DNA of 64,000 nucleotides, from the NCBI GenBank assembly GCA_966112615.1, contig CBHWDO010000001.1, positions 124,001-188,000 on the forward strand. The letters run 5' to 3'. This document shows, one piece after another, positions 28,801 to 36,859 of the stretch. Positions within the stretch are counted from its first letter, which is position 1. Every line of letters starts with the position of its first letter. The notes beneath the pieces are model-generated. The model was not told the origin of the DNA. It did no database searches and saw only the letters and a program-made list of their open reading frames with translations. The translations under genes and the position numbers were made by a program. Source of the stretch: Flavitalea sp966112615. GTDB lineage: Bacteria > Bacteroidota > Bacteroidia > Chitinophagales > Chitinophagaceae.

Positions 28801-29109
28801 CGCAGCATTGGGATCTGTGCCCGGTTCGAAAATGATCTGGATCGTTGCTTCACCGGCGCTGGTGGCATCCGATGTCAGGTAAAGCATTCCCTGCACACCA
28901 TTGATGGCGCGCTCAAGCGGGATCAGTGTTGATTCTACCAACACATTCGCACTGGCACCGGGATATGCAATGAAAATATTTACCCTTGGTGGAGCGATAT
29001 CTGGAAACTGTGAAACCGGTCTTGTCTTGATGGCAAGTATTCCAAGGAATACAATCGCCAACGATATAGAGATCGCAAGAACCGGGCGTTTTATAAATTT
29101 ACTAAACAT
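25852..29109 (-). CDS. RND multidrug efflux pump, HAE1 (AcrB-like) family
   Basis: The 1085-residue protein has the full RND plan: helix 1 (FIKRPVLAISISLAIVFLG), a porter domain, helices 2-6 with AIGIVVDNAIVVVEGV in helix 4, GFIPNEDQGQ opening the second porter half, and helices 8-12 (GLANDIYAQIGLIMLVGLLGKNA in parts). It expels hydrophobic compounds using proton influx, in complex with the adaptor and channel of the same operon. The proton-relay pair that is Asp-Asp in AcrB is Asp-Asn here (VDNAI), which also occurs in other Bacteroidota pumps as far as I recall. A C-terminal tail is rich in Lys and Asn. Confidence 0.95.
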   Translation of the reverse strand: MFSKFIKRPVLAISISLAIVFLGILAIKTRPVSQFPDIAPPRVNIFIAYPGASANVLVESTLIPLERAINGVQGMLYLTSDATSAGEATIQIIFEPGTDPNAAVVNVKTRVDAIMNNLPPLVQREGVIITPIQPSMLMYVNLFSTNKGVDEKFLYNYASVHIIPELQRINGMGRAQILGSRTFAMRVWLKPDRMRAYNVSTEEVLKAMEEQSIIGRPGRLGQASGKTAQSLEFTLTYKGRFNKPEEYQNIIVRANPDGELLRLKDVADVELGSEFFDIYSNKDGYPSASLVLKQNTGTNASAVIAKTKEKLEELKKDFPAGMNYEINYDVAKFVDASVEKVMHTLIEAFILVALVVFIFLGDWRSTLIPIIAVPVSLIGAFVFMQMFGLTINLITLFALVLAIGIVVDNAIVVVEGVHTKMEEKHLSPFNATKEVLNEISGAVIAITLVMTAVFVPIAFMTGPVGVFYRQFSITMASSIVLSGVVALTLTPVLCAMLLKNNHGKKKRRTPINMFLGWFNRNFDKATGKYTRLLEKIVDRRLVTFVMLAAFAFGIFGVNKTLPSGFIPNEDQGQIYAIVQTPPGSTLERTNDVSRQLQKIAEEIPDIQSVTSLAGYEILTEGRGSNAGTCLINLKDWEHRKHSVKEIVEELEEKSKDLGAVVEFFEPPAVPGYGSSDGFSLRLLDKNSSIDYQEFDQVNKEFMEALRKRKELTGLFTFYAANYPQYEIQIDNDKAMQKGVSIGTAMENLNVLIGSTYEQGFTRFNTFYKVYTQSGPQYRKLPSDILNLYVKNDREEMVPYSAFATLRKTQGPNEITRYNLYTSSSIRGLPAKGYTTGDAIEAIREVASKTLPNGYDIAWEGLSYDEAGRGNEAVYIFIIVLIFVYLVLASQYESFLLPLVVILSLPTGVFGSFLLLKMMGLANDIYAQIGLIMLVGLLGKNAVLIVEFAAQKHSQGATVLNAAIESAKARFRPILMTSFAFIAGLIPLVRATGAGAVGNRTIGASALGGMLIGTVFGVIIVPGLYYIFAKMSEGKRLIQGEDENPLTEDFVEHGSETFWLDKIRKLGLLKNVGKRKKNNNENKSDI

Positions 29110-29134
29110 GTGAAAGCTTTTATGGTTCTTACAA

Positions 29135-30223
29135 TTACTCTGCTCTTAAACTCTGCAATTCCTGCAGGATAGTATCAAAGGACTTCTCTTCATAATGCAC
29201 TTTATCACCATTTTTCACCTTACGGATTCCTTCCACAAGGATTTTGTCAGATGCATCAAGACCTTCTGAAACCGCGTAGATATGCGGCATTTCATGCGAT
29301 ACAGTGATCTCACGCGCTGATACTTTGTTATCCTTGTCAACTACATACACATACTTCTTATCGAGGATCTCGAATGTTGCTTTCTGCGGAATGAGTACTG
29401 AATTTTCAATCGGTGTTGGCATAAGGATATTTCCTGTTTCACCATGGCGAAGGATTCTCTTTGGATTTGAAAATGCAGCCCTGAAAGCGATGTTACCCGT
29501 TTCATTGTTGAAGTCGGCTTCAATGGTTTCAATGACACCCGGCTGTTCATAAACCATCTTATTGGCCAATTCCAGCTTCACATTTACAGGTCTTTTGGCA
29601 TCCTTATGTGTTGAGTAATTGAGGTATTCCGCTTCCGGAACATTGTAATAAACCCAGACTTTATTGTTGTCTGAAATCGTGGTAAGCAATTCACCTTCAT
29701 CCAGCAGACTTCCGAGTCTCACATCATTGAAACGACCAATGATGCCATCAAACGGAGCCCTGATCTGCGTAAACCCGAGATGCGTTTTAGAAAGATTCAG
29801 ATCTGCCTTAGCTTTTTGAAGTCTTGCTTTAGCCAGTGCAAGTTCATTTTTTGATACGATGTTACTATCAGCCAATGCCTTGGTGTTCTGAAATTCGATC
29901 TCTGCTGATGAAAGCTCTGCAGCTGCTTTTGCTGTTTCTGCTTCATAGATCGCAGGCATGATCTGGAATAGAAGCTGGCCTTTTTTTACGCTCTGACCTT
30001 CATCAACATAAATTTTCTGGAGGTAACCTTTTTCTAAAGCGCGTAATTCGATGTGTTGAATGGAACGGATCTGACCAACATATTCCTGGAAAATGGTAGT
30101 GTCTTTTTTCGCAGGATTGGATACGATGTACTTTGTTTCTTCCTCTTTTTGTTGGTTTTCATCATGCTTACATGCAGTAAATACTGATACTGCACAGCAG
30201 ATGAGAAGAAAGGACTTTCTCAT
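29135..30223 (-). CDS. RND efflux periplasmic adaptor lipoprotein (membrane fusion protein)
   Basis: The 362-residue protein has a lipoprotein signal (SVFTACKHDE), a biotinyl-lipoyl-like half (YVDEGQSVKKGQLLFQI), a helical hairpin at about 95-145, the second lipoyl half (TQIRAPFDGIIGRF) and a beta-barrel and membrane-proximal region (VLIPQKATFEIL). This is the HlyD/AcrA class that bridges pump and channel. It is the first gene of the efflux operon, 25 nt before the pump, and a palindrome lies 42 bp upstream of its start. Confidence 0.93.
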   Translation of the reverse strand: MRKSFLLICCAVSVFTACKHDENQQKEEETKYIVSNPAKKDTTIFQEYVGQIRSIQHIELRALEKGYLQKIYVDEGQSVKKGQLLFQIMPAIYEAETAKAAAELSSAEIEFQNTKALADSNIVSKNELALAKARLQKAKADLNLSKTHLGFTQIRAPFDGIIGRFNDVRLGSLLDEGELLTTISDNNKVWVYYNVPEAEYLNYSTHKDAKRPVNVKLELANKMVYEQPGVIETIEADFNNETGNIAFRAAFSNPKRILRHGETGNILMPTPIENSVLIPQKATFEILDKKYVYVVDKDNKVSAREITVSHEMPHIYAVSEGLDASDKILVEGIRKVKNGDKVHYEEKSFDTILQELQSLRAE

Positions 30224-30264
30224 AAAATCTGTAAATTTTTAGATAATGGGGAATAGAAATATGA

Positions 30265-30280
30265 TATCAGAATTCTGATA
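30265..30280. promoter_or_regulatory. Perfect 16-bp palindrome upstream of the efflux operon (candidate repressor operator)
   Basis: TATCAGAATTCTGATA is a perfect palindrome 42-57 bp upstream of the adaptor start. It overlaps a second dyad (TTCTG-ATA-CAGAA, 30273-30285). This is the size and symmetry expected for a TetR- or MarR-type dimer. No such regulator is encoded in the window. Confidence 0.45.
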
Positions 30281-30320
30281 CAGAATCAATGGCAGGCAAG
30301 CTTAAATCGTGTCGTAAGAA

Positions 30321-30797
30321 TTAGTGCAGATAGCTCTTCCAGGAATTGTAGAGCATGAAAAATGGAAGCACTTTTCGATTGTGAACAGATTTTGATAGTG
30401 CGGTAAATACAGATTGCTCTATATTCCCATTACCTATTACAGTGAGATTGTAGAATGATTTGTGATCAATGTCAAGCTTATAATCTATGCTTTCCCAACT
30501 TTCCCTGTCTTCCTGGTTTTCAGGATCTTCAGAATTCCCACGTTCATTGCTGTCTTCAGAATCTTCTGGAGTGACTGCGAGAACTTTTTTGGAAGGAAAT
30601 GATTTTTGTGGAGATGATGCTACGCTGGAATTCTTATGACGCAGACTATCCGGAACCGGGTTCGCATGGGCATTACTAAGGAACTGACCGCTAAAAAAAA
30701 GCATCCATGAAATGAGCGGCAGATATCTCATAACCTTCAGCCATCCAAAGGTTTTCGAGTTGATATATCTGTTTTGCGGACTCATTTCAGGACGCAA
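30321..30797 (-). CDS. Hypothetical small exported acidic protein downstream of the TonB receptor
   Basis: I do not recognise this 158-residue protein. A hydrophobic segment (residues 23-43, ending in NAHA-NP) looks like a signal peptide; if the ATG at 30731 is the true start, the signal is at the very N-terminus. Residues about 75-102 are strongly acidic and polar (Glu, Asp, Ser, Asn), followed by a mixed C-terminus with ILE-type hydrophobics. It starts 15 nt after the TonB receptor stop on the same strand, so co-transcription is likely. A periplasmic accessory or metal-binding role would fit but is inference. Confidence 0.55.
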   Translation of the reverse strand: MRPEMSPQNRYINSKTFGWLKVMRYLPLISWMLFFSGQFLSNAHANPVPDSLRHKNSSVASSPQKSFPSKKVLAVTPEDSEDSNERGNSEDPENQEDRESWESIDYKLDIDHKSFYNLTVIGNGNIEQSVFTALSKSVHNRKVLPFFMLYNSWKSYLH

Positions 30798-30812
30798 ATG
30801 TAGATAAATTTT

Positions 30813-33026
30813 TTACAGTTTTGCACCTACGCTGATAAAGAAGGTCCTTCCATCTGCCGGTAAAGCACCCGGACCAGGATATCCGCCAGCCCTTCTTGTA
30901 AAGTATCTTGCATCTGAAAGATTATTGATTCCAGCCTTAAGGTTTAGATTTTTTGAAAACTTATATGTTGCAGTCAGATCTGCAATTGTGTAAGATGGAA
31001 TCAGCCCTGTATTGCCATTCAATGATGGTGTTGCAGTATTATTCGCATCCGAATAAGTTTCATCAACATAACTAATTTGAGCCGTTAGTAGAAATCCCTT
31101 ATAGCCTACCGAGATCCCTCCTCTTATAATGTTCCTCGGAGCATTCTCCACCCTCTTATTCTTAGTGGATGCATCTTTATGATCACCACTGTAACGTGCA
31201 TCTGTATAACTATAAGATGCAAACATGATAAGATCAGCATGCTGATTACCAGTAAACGCCCTAACCGGGTTGAATTCAACATACCCTTCGAAACCCTTGC
31301 TGGTACTGGATCCTACGTTGGTGATCAATCGGTAGCTTGCAGGATTTCCACCGGGATTATTTACTGTCACAGTTCCAACCCTGTTATCATATTGAAGGTA
31401 AAATCCGCTCACATCAAATTGAAAATAGTTCCCTAGCTTTCCCCTGTATCCCAGGTCAATATTATATCCTTTCGCATCATCAAGCTCTGGATCTACCACA
31501 TCAGTTGTGGGTGGCGCCTGCAGATTGGCAAACTGGATTGGTCGATAGGCCTGTGCAAAATTTGCATAGATCTCGGTTGATTTTGTAAGATGGATCTCTG
31601 CACCGACTCCTCCCAAAACAAATCCCCTGGATCGTTTGATATTTTGCAAATACTGCGGAACTCCATTCACGGTATTATTGATCCCTGAAGCTGAACCTTC
31701 AAGCCATTCATATCTGATACCCGGAATAATGTAGACCTTCTTTCCAAGTCGGAAGATATTCTCTACAAATGCCGCAGCATTCCTCGATTCAAATGTTATA
31801 TCCCTTGCAAAATTTCCTTCGATCGACAGATCATAATCAGCACCAGTAGTTCCTTTTGCAGAAGAACGTCGGCGTGTAGAACCTGTATACAGGCGGATCC
31901 CGGCCGATAAGGTATTATTCATATTGAAAAGGGAATAGTCAGTGATGATGCGGCTTTCGAGTCCATAGTTCCTGTACAGATCGATCAGCACTTCGCGATT
32001 ATTATATTGACCTGTCAGCTTATTGATAGTATCCTGTACCGTGATCGGCTGAAGAAATCCGACACTGTTTCTATCACCGATGGTTGCAAAAATTTTGGTA
32101 TTCCATCTTGTCTTTTCATTGACCTGGTAATTCGCGATCAGTGCCGGTGTTAGCCATTTGATATCAAACCAATTCCTGGTTCTAAAACTTTGCTGAGCAT
32201 CTTCTCTTACCTGGGCATCGGTTAGTCCACCCGGTTGCTGGCTCCTGATATGCGACACCATTGTTTCTGCGCTGATAGAAAACTTCGGAGTGATCTTAAA
32301 GGTCACGGTTCCGAAACCTGCATTGCTGTAAAACCGGCTATTGTTTCGCCATCCGTTTCCATTACGATGATCGAAGAATGTATAATAATGAAGTTTATCG
32401 GTCTTGCCTCCCAATGCATTATAGCTGTTGAAAAGTCCATTGGATCCCAACGTCTGCTGTGTTTCAAACTCCAGTTTTTTATTGATCTCACTTCCATTCC
32501 GCAGGATATAATTGACAAGCCCTCCAAACTGCGGACCATACTGAAGCGACCCTGCACCGCGAACGATCTCGATCCTTTGTACCGCCTGCAACTGGGGATT
32601 GTAGTATGCTTCAGGATAACCAAAAGGATCGGCCGCGATATCGTAGCCGTTCTGCCTTACATTGAATTCCCAACTCCTGTTGGGACTTAATCCCCGCGCA
32701 GCGATCCCGATCTGGATGCCACTGGGATCACTTTCCCAGACATGAATGCCAGGCACTTTGGCAAGTACCTGGCGCATGGTATTATTAACGATATTTCCCT
32801 GCACATTATCCAGTACGATCAGTGCATTCTTTTTTCCCGCGTAGATATTTGTTCCAACTACTTCCGGCATTTGCTGATAATCACTCTTACTGCCGCGACC
32901 AACTATTGTAACTTCTTCAAGATACTTATGGCTAATACTATCATTCTTATTCTCATAAGAAGTTGTATCCTGGCTATAATTGGTAAGCGAAATAAAAATG
33001 GTTGCTGCTAGTAAAACCTGTTTCAT
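30813..33026 (-). CDS. FecA-like TonB-dependent outer-membrane receptor
   Basis: The 737-residue protein has a signal peptide (MKQVLLAATIFISLTNYSQ), a TonB-box/plug region at about 35-165 (EEVTIVGRGS, AKVPGIHVWESDPSG, IEIVRGAGSLQYGPQFGGLVNYI) and a barrel ending in FFISVGAKL. The plug resembles ferric citrate and related siderophore receptors (FecA group). It lacks the N-terminal STN signalling domain and the carboxypeptidase-like domain, so it is a plain transporter. A probable -7 box (CATATTTG) lies about 30 nt upstream. The small acidic protein gene follows at once. Confidence 0.88.
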   Translation of the reverse strand: MKQVLLAATIFISLTNYSQDTTSYENKNDSISHKYLEEVTIVGRGSKSDYQQMPEVVGTNIYAGKKNALIVLDNVQGNIVNNTMRQVLAKVPGIHVWESDPSGIQIGIAARGLSPNRSWEFNVRQNGYDIAADPFGYPEAYYNPQLQAVQRIEIVRGAGSLQYGPQFGGLVNYILRNGSEINKKLEFETQQTLGSNGLFNSYNALGGKTDKLHYYTFFDHRNGNGWRNNSRFYSNAGFGTVTFKITPKFSISAETMVSHIRSQQPGGLTDAQVREDAQQSFRTRNWFDIKWLTPALIANYQVNEKTRWNTKIFATIGDRNSVGFLQPITVQDTINKLTGQYNNREVLIDLYRNYGLESRIITDYSLFNMNNTLSAGIRLYTGSTRRRSSAKGTTGADYDLSIEGNFARDITFESRNAAAFVENIFRLGKKVYIIPGIRYEWLEGSASGINNTVNGVPQYLQNIKRSRGFVLGGVGAEIHLTKSTEIYANFAQAYRPIQFANLQAPPTTDVVDPELDDAKGYNIDLGYRGKLGNYFQFDVSGFYLQYDNRVGTVTVNNPGGNPASYRLITNVGSSTSKGFEGYVEFNPVRAFTGNQHADLIMFASYSYTDARYSGDHKDASTKNKRVENAPRNIIRGGISVGYKGFLLTAQISYVDETYSDANNTATPSLNGNTGLIPSYTIADLTATYKFSKNLNLKAGINNLSDARYFTRRAGGYPGPGALPADGRTFFISVGAKL

Positions 33027-33114
33027 CTACATGGTCATTTGGAACGCAAATATGAAGCGCGACAAATTCACATGATTTTCGGAATCGGGAAAACACATTA
33101 CGAAAAAGGAAAAT

Positions 33115-33804
33115 CTATTTCGATCCGTTTTGAAGCAGTCCCACTAATTGTTTGGCTGCTTCTTCAGAAGATGCAGGGTTCTGACCTGTAATAAGCAGAC
33201 CATCTTTCAGGACATACGGAGCCCAGTTGTTCGATTTGGAATATTGTCCACCCTTTTCTTTCAATGCATCTTCCAGCAGGAACGGAACCACATTCGTGAG
33301 TTGAACTGCTTCTTCTTCTGTATTGGAAAAGCCTGTAACCTTTTTGCCTTTAACCAGTGGCTCACCGTTTTGGTCTTTAGCATGAATCAGTGCTGCGGGG
33401 GCATGACAAACCGCTGCAACCGGTTTTTGAGCCTTCCAGAAATCTTCGATCAACTGGATGGATTCCTTATCCTTATTCAGATCCCACATTGGACCATGCC
33501 CGCCGGGAAAGAAGATCGCATCGAAATCAGCAGCCGAAACCTCGGAGAGTTTTTTGGTATTGGCCACTTTATCCTGCAATGCCTGGTCGCTGAAATAGCG
33601 TTTGGTGGCTTCAGTTTGTGCATCCGGCTCCGTACTCTTCGGATCAATCGGAGGCTGTCCACCTTTAGGAGAAGCCAGTGTGATGTCTGCTCCTGCTTCC
33701 TGCAAAACATAATAAGGTGCTGCAAATTCCTCCACCCAGAAACCGGTCTTTTTGCCGGTGTTTCCTAATTCAGCGTGCGAGGTTAGTACGACAAGTACTT
33801 TCAT
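33115..33804 (-). CDS. DJ-1/PfpI superfamily protein, Hsp31/glyoxalase-like class I GATase fold
   Basis: The 229-residue protein shows the nucleophile elbow AAVCHAPAAL with Cys133-His134, GGHGPMWDL and the N-terminal GFWVEEFAAPY, whose Glu normally pairs with the catalytic Cys. These features match the Hsp31-like branch, reported as chaperone, protein deglycase or glutathione-independent glyoxalase. It appears monocistronic and probably serves stress defence. The exact activity cannot be fixed from sequence. Confidence 0.9.
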   Translation of the reverse strand: MKVLVVLTSHAELGNTGKKTGFWVEEFAAPYYVLQEAGADITLASPKGGQPPIDPKSTEPDAQTEATKRYFSDQALQDKVANTKKLSEVSAADFDAIFFPGGHGPMWDLNKDKESIQLIEDFWKAQKPVAAVCHAPAALIHAKDQNGEPLVKGKKVTGFSNTEEEAVQLTNVVPFLLEDALKEKGGQYSKSNNWAPYVLKDGLLITGQNPASSEEAAKQLVGLLQNGSK

Positions 33805-33942
33805 GTTGAATCTTTTTAATAGTGATGAAATGGGCGGGTGGGGGATTAGAGAACAATGGGAAGTAAAAAAGGTTGGGGGATTACCTTAAAGGTACAAACA
33901 GGGCTAGCATAAAAATTGATGGAACAACAATAAACTTCTGTA

Positions 33943-35169
33943 TTGCATATAACAGTAATCGAATGGATTCGCTACCACTTCAGGCGAATGACCAATAGCA
34001 TTGCATTCTACCCAGCCATAATAGGGTTGGGCTTCTTAGCGCTTTCGTATTTAATGATCTCATTTGATTATACGGAAACGGGGAAAAATTTGAAGGAGCA
34101 ATGGGATTGGTTAAGGATGCGTGATGCAGAAACAGCCAGATCAGTAATTTCCGTAATTGCTGCTGGAATTCTTTCATTAGCGGTTTTCAATTTTTCGATG
34201 GTGATGCTGATATTGAACCAGGCTGCATCACAAATGAGTAACCGAATACTTGATCAGCTGATTGGAAACAGGTTCCAGCAAATAGTGCTTGGCTTTTATA
34301 TCGGGACTATTGTTTACTCGCTGTTTTTATTAACCGCCATCAGGGATATTGATGAAGGAATTTATGTGCCTTCATTAAGTACTTATTTATTGATCCTTTT
34401 TGCAGTACTGGATATTTTTCTCTTCATTTATTTCCTGCATTACATCACACAGTCTGTAAAATATGTAGTGATCATCAAAAGAATTTTTCAAAACACATAT
34501 AACTTACTTAAAAATAATTGCCAGTTAAAAGAAGAACCTAATCAAACCAATGTTACAGATGGAGAAAGCGTGACAGCTAATACTTCAGGTATCATGAATG
34601 GATACAATAAAGAAGCATTAATAGATCTTGCTGTAAAAAATAGTTGTATTATTTCTTTACTGCATCCGGTTGGAAATTTTGTACTGGAAGGAAATCCCTT
34701 GTTAATGATTACAACCAGCAAACAAAATATAAGTGCAGACGAGCTTCAGGAAATGATCAAATCTGTTTACCTGGTGCAGGAAACAACCCTGGATGATCAC
34801 TTTTATTACGGACTAAGCAGGTTAACTGAAGTTGCATTAAGAGCTTTAAGTCCCGGAGTAAATGATCCCGGAACTGCGGTTGAATGCCTGCGTTCATTAG
34901 CCATCTTACTTCAATACAGGATGATTCATAATCCTGAAAATATAATTACGGATGAAAAAGAGCATGTTCGAATTGTTACTAAAGAATACAGTTTTGATGA
35001 ATTGGTTGAAATAACAATCTATCCGATCTGGGATTATGGGAAAAATGACCGGATGATTCAAAGAGAATTATCGATCATACTTCCCCAACTCGAAAGCATT
35101 TCGAGTAAACCTTCTATAAGAAAATTAATGTCACAATTAAATTTGAACCTTGCAGATAAATCTTTTTGA
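33943..35169 (+). CDS. DUF2254 predicted membrane protein
   Basis: The start is a TTG at 33943: an in-frame TAA lies 12 nt upstream, and the family N-terminus (a short W-I-R-Y-H-F-type helix then FYPA) would be cut off by the first ATG (33988). The 408-residue protein has four hydrophobic helices in its first 170 residues (20-40, 67-92, 115-137 and 143-165) and a soluble C-terminal half containing LRALSPGVNDPGTA, the most recognisable DUF2254 block. The function of the family is unknown. It ends 2 nt from the convergent antiporter gene. Confidence 0.85.
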   Translation: MHITVIEWIRYHFRRMTNSIAFYPAIIGLGFLALSYLMISFDYTETGKNLKEQWDWLRMRDAETARSVISVIAAGILSLAVFNFSMVMLILNQAASQMSNRILDQLIGNRFQQIVLGFYIGTIVYSLFLLTAIRDIDEGIYVPSLSTYLLILFAVLDIFLFIYFLHYITQSVKYVVIIKRIFQNTYNLLKNNCQLKEEPNQTNVTDGESVTANTSGIMNGYNKEALIDLAVKNSCIISLLHPVGNFVLEGNPLLMITTSKQNISADELQEMIKSVYLVQETTLDDHFYYGLSRLTEVALRALSPGVNDPGTAVECLRSLAILLQYRMIHNPENIITDEKEHVRIVTKEYSFDELVEITIYPIWDYGKNDRMIQRELSIILPQLESISSKPSIRKLMSQLNLNLADKSF

Positions 35170-35171
35170 AG

Positions 35172-36770
35172 CTAGCTATTAATGATCTTCTCTCTAAGTT
35201 TATATTCCTCCATATCAATTAAAGAAAGGTATTTCCTGATCAGCTCTTCATCAAATTCCTCACGCTGATTCATATTATTTAAAAGTTCGCGCTGCCTGTT
35301 AAGTATTTGCAGATAGATCAATTGATATTCTCCCAGGGAATGACCACTCATGTCATTCAGATCTCCTGACAGATGTTTCAATTCGAGTTCCAGCCTGTTC
35401 TTTAATGGTTGAATATGTTCGTTTGCATTTTCCTGCCCACCAACGTTTTCTTCAATAAATGACAAGGATGCTTTCGCAAGTTTTCTCTGAATGATCTTCT
35501 CTTGTTCTGTTTCGGGAATAATAGCAAACTTGTCTTCAGGATTTATTTTCCTGATCAGCCAGGGCAAGGTCAATCCCTGCAATACCAGGGTTACGAGAAT
35601 TACAATAAAGGTGATGAACAGGATCAGGTTCCGGTATGGAAATGGTTCTCCTGATTGAAGATATACAGGGATAGATAGTGCTGCAGCAAGTGATACCACG
35701 CCGCGCATTCCCGCCCAACCAGCGATCAGTGGCGCTTTCCAGCCTGGATTGGGATCTGCAACGGTAATGAAATTACTCATGATCCTCGTAAACAACGTTG
35801 CACCAAAAGCACACATCATTCTTACAACAATCAATGCCAATGAAATCAACAGGCCATACATTATTGCTGTTCTAAGACTGATATCGCCCATCCCCTCAAT
35901 GATCACGGGCAATTCAAGTCCTATCAGCATGAACACAAGTCCATTCAATACAAACACAATACTCGACCAAACATTCACACCTTCAATCCTGCTTCTGTAA
36001 GACAACATAAATTGACGCTTATTGGAAAGCAGCAGCCCTCCACTTACCACAGCCAGCACACCTGAGAAATGAAAATGTTCAGCAGCATAATACATGGAAT
36101 AAGGAGTTACCAGCGTTAGCACAATATCGATACTCGGTGTTGTAGGCAACCACCGGTGAATAGCGTAGAAAATCAAAGCGACACTAATCCCAATCAGCGT
36201 ACCCATCAATATTACCAACAGGAAACTTCCTGCTGCAATACCAAAATTAAATTGCCCGGTTATTACTGCAGCCAGTGCAAAACGAAAAACAATGAGTGAG
36301 GAGGCATCATTCAAAAGACTTTCACCTTCAAGGATACTAACGAAAGATTTTGGAACATCAACCTGTCGCATGATGGTGGTTGCCGAAACAGCATCAGGTG
36401 GTGAAATGATACCACCCAATAAAAATCCAAGTGCCAATGTAAAACCCGGGATAATTTCTTTTGAAATAAATGCAATAGCGCATGAAGTAATGATCACAAT
36501 TGGAAAGGCAAAACTGGTGATGATCCTTCTCCATTTCCAGAATTGTTTCCACGATACCTGCCATGCTGCTTCATAGAGTAACGGTGGAAGAAAAATGAAA
36601 AATACCAGATCAGGATCGATGGTTATTTCAGAAAAGATTGAAGTAAAGCTCAGCAGCAAACCGCCAAGCACTAAAACAATCGGGTAAGCAATTTTCAGCT
36701 TGTTGGAAACCATAACAAGCCCCAGGATGATCATTATGAGGAAAATAAACTGAATGAAAATGTCTTGCAT
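35172..36770 (-). CDS. Na+/H+ antiporter, CPA1 family
   Basis: The 532-residue protein has about 12 hydrophobic helices and the CPA1 core GGIISPPDAVSATTIMRQ plus LEGESLLNDASSLIVFR, where the Asn-Asp pair of the ion-binding site is intact. AGWAGMRGVVSLAAALSIP is the helix-11 signature. A soluble C-terminal tail of about 110 residues follows and is charged. It exchanges cytoplasmic Na+ (or K+) for protons, supporting pH and salt homeostasis. It is divergent from the large PAS kinase, 89 nt apart. Confidence 0.92.
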   Translation of the reverse strand: MQDIFIQFIFLIMIILGLVMVSNKLKIAYPIVLVLGGLLLSFTSIFSEITIDPDLVFFIFLPPLLYEAAWQVSWKQFWKWRRIITSFAFPIVIITSCAIAFISKEIIPGFTLALGFLLGGIISPPDAVSATTIMRQVDVPKSFVSILEGESLLNDASSLIVFRFALAAVITGQFNFGIAAGSFLLVILMGTLIGISVALIFYAIHRWLPTTPSIDIVLTLVTPYSMYYAAEHFHFSGVLAVVSGGLLLSNKRQFMLSYRSRIEGVNVWSSIVFVLNGLVFMLIGLELPVIIEGMGDISLRTAIMYGLLISLALIVVRMMCAFGATLFTRIMSNFITVADPNPGWKAPLIAGWAGMRGVVSLAAALSIPVYLQSGEPFPYRNLILFITFIVILVTLVLQGLTLPWLIRKINPEDKFAIIPETEQEKIIQRKLAKASLSFIEENVGGQENANEHIQPLKNRLELELKHLSGDLNDMSGHSLGEYQLIYLQILNRQRELLNNMNQREEFDEELIRKYLSLIDMEEYKLREKIINS

Positions 36771-36814
36771 AAGAAAAAAATAAGCATAAAAATTCAGTGT
36801 TTAACAACTTGCGG

Positions 36815-36847
36815 TTTGATCTTTTCCAGTTTCAATCCCTACCTTCA
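36815..36847 (+). promoter_or_regulatory. Candidate promoter of the large PAS kinase
   Basis: TTTG (36815-36818), a 21-nt spacer and TACCTTCA (36840-36847) approximate the Bacteroidota promoter. The ATG at 36860 follows after 12 nt. Confidence 0.3.
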
Positions 36848-36859
36848 TTGTAATCCTTT

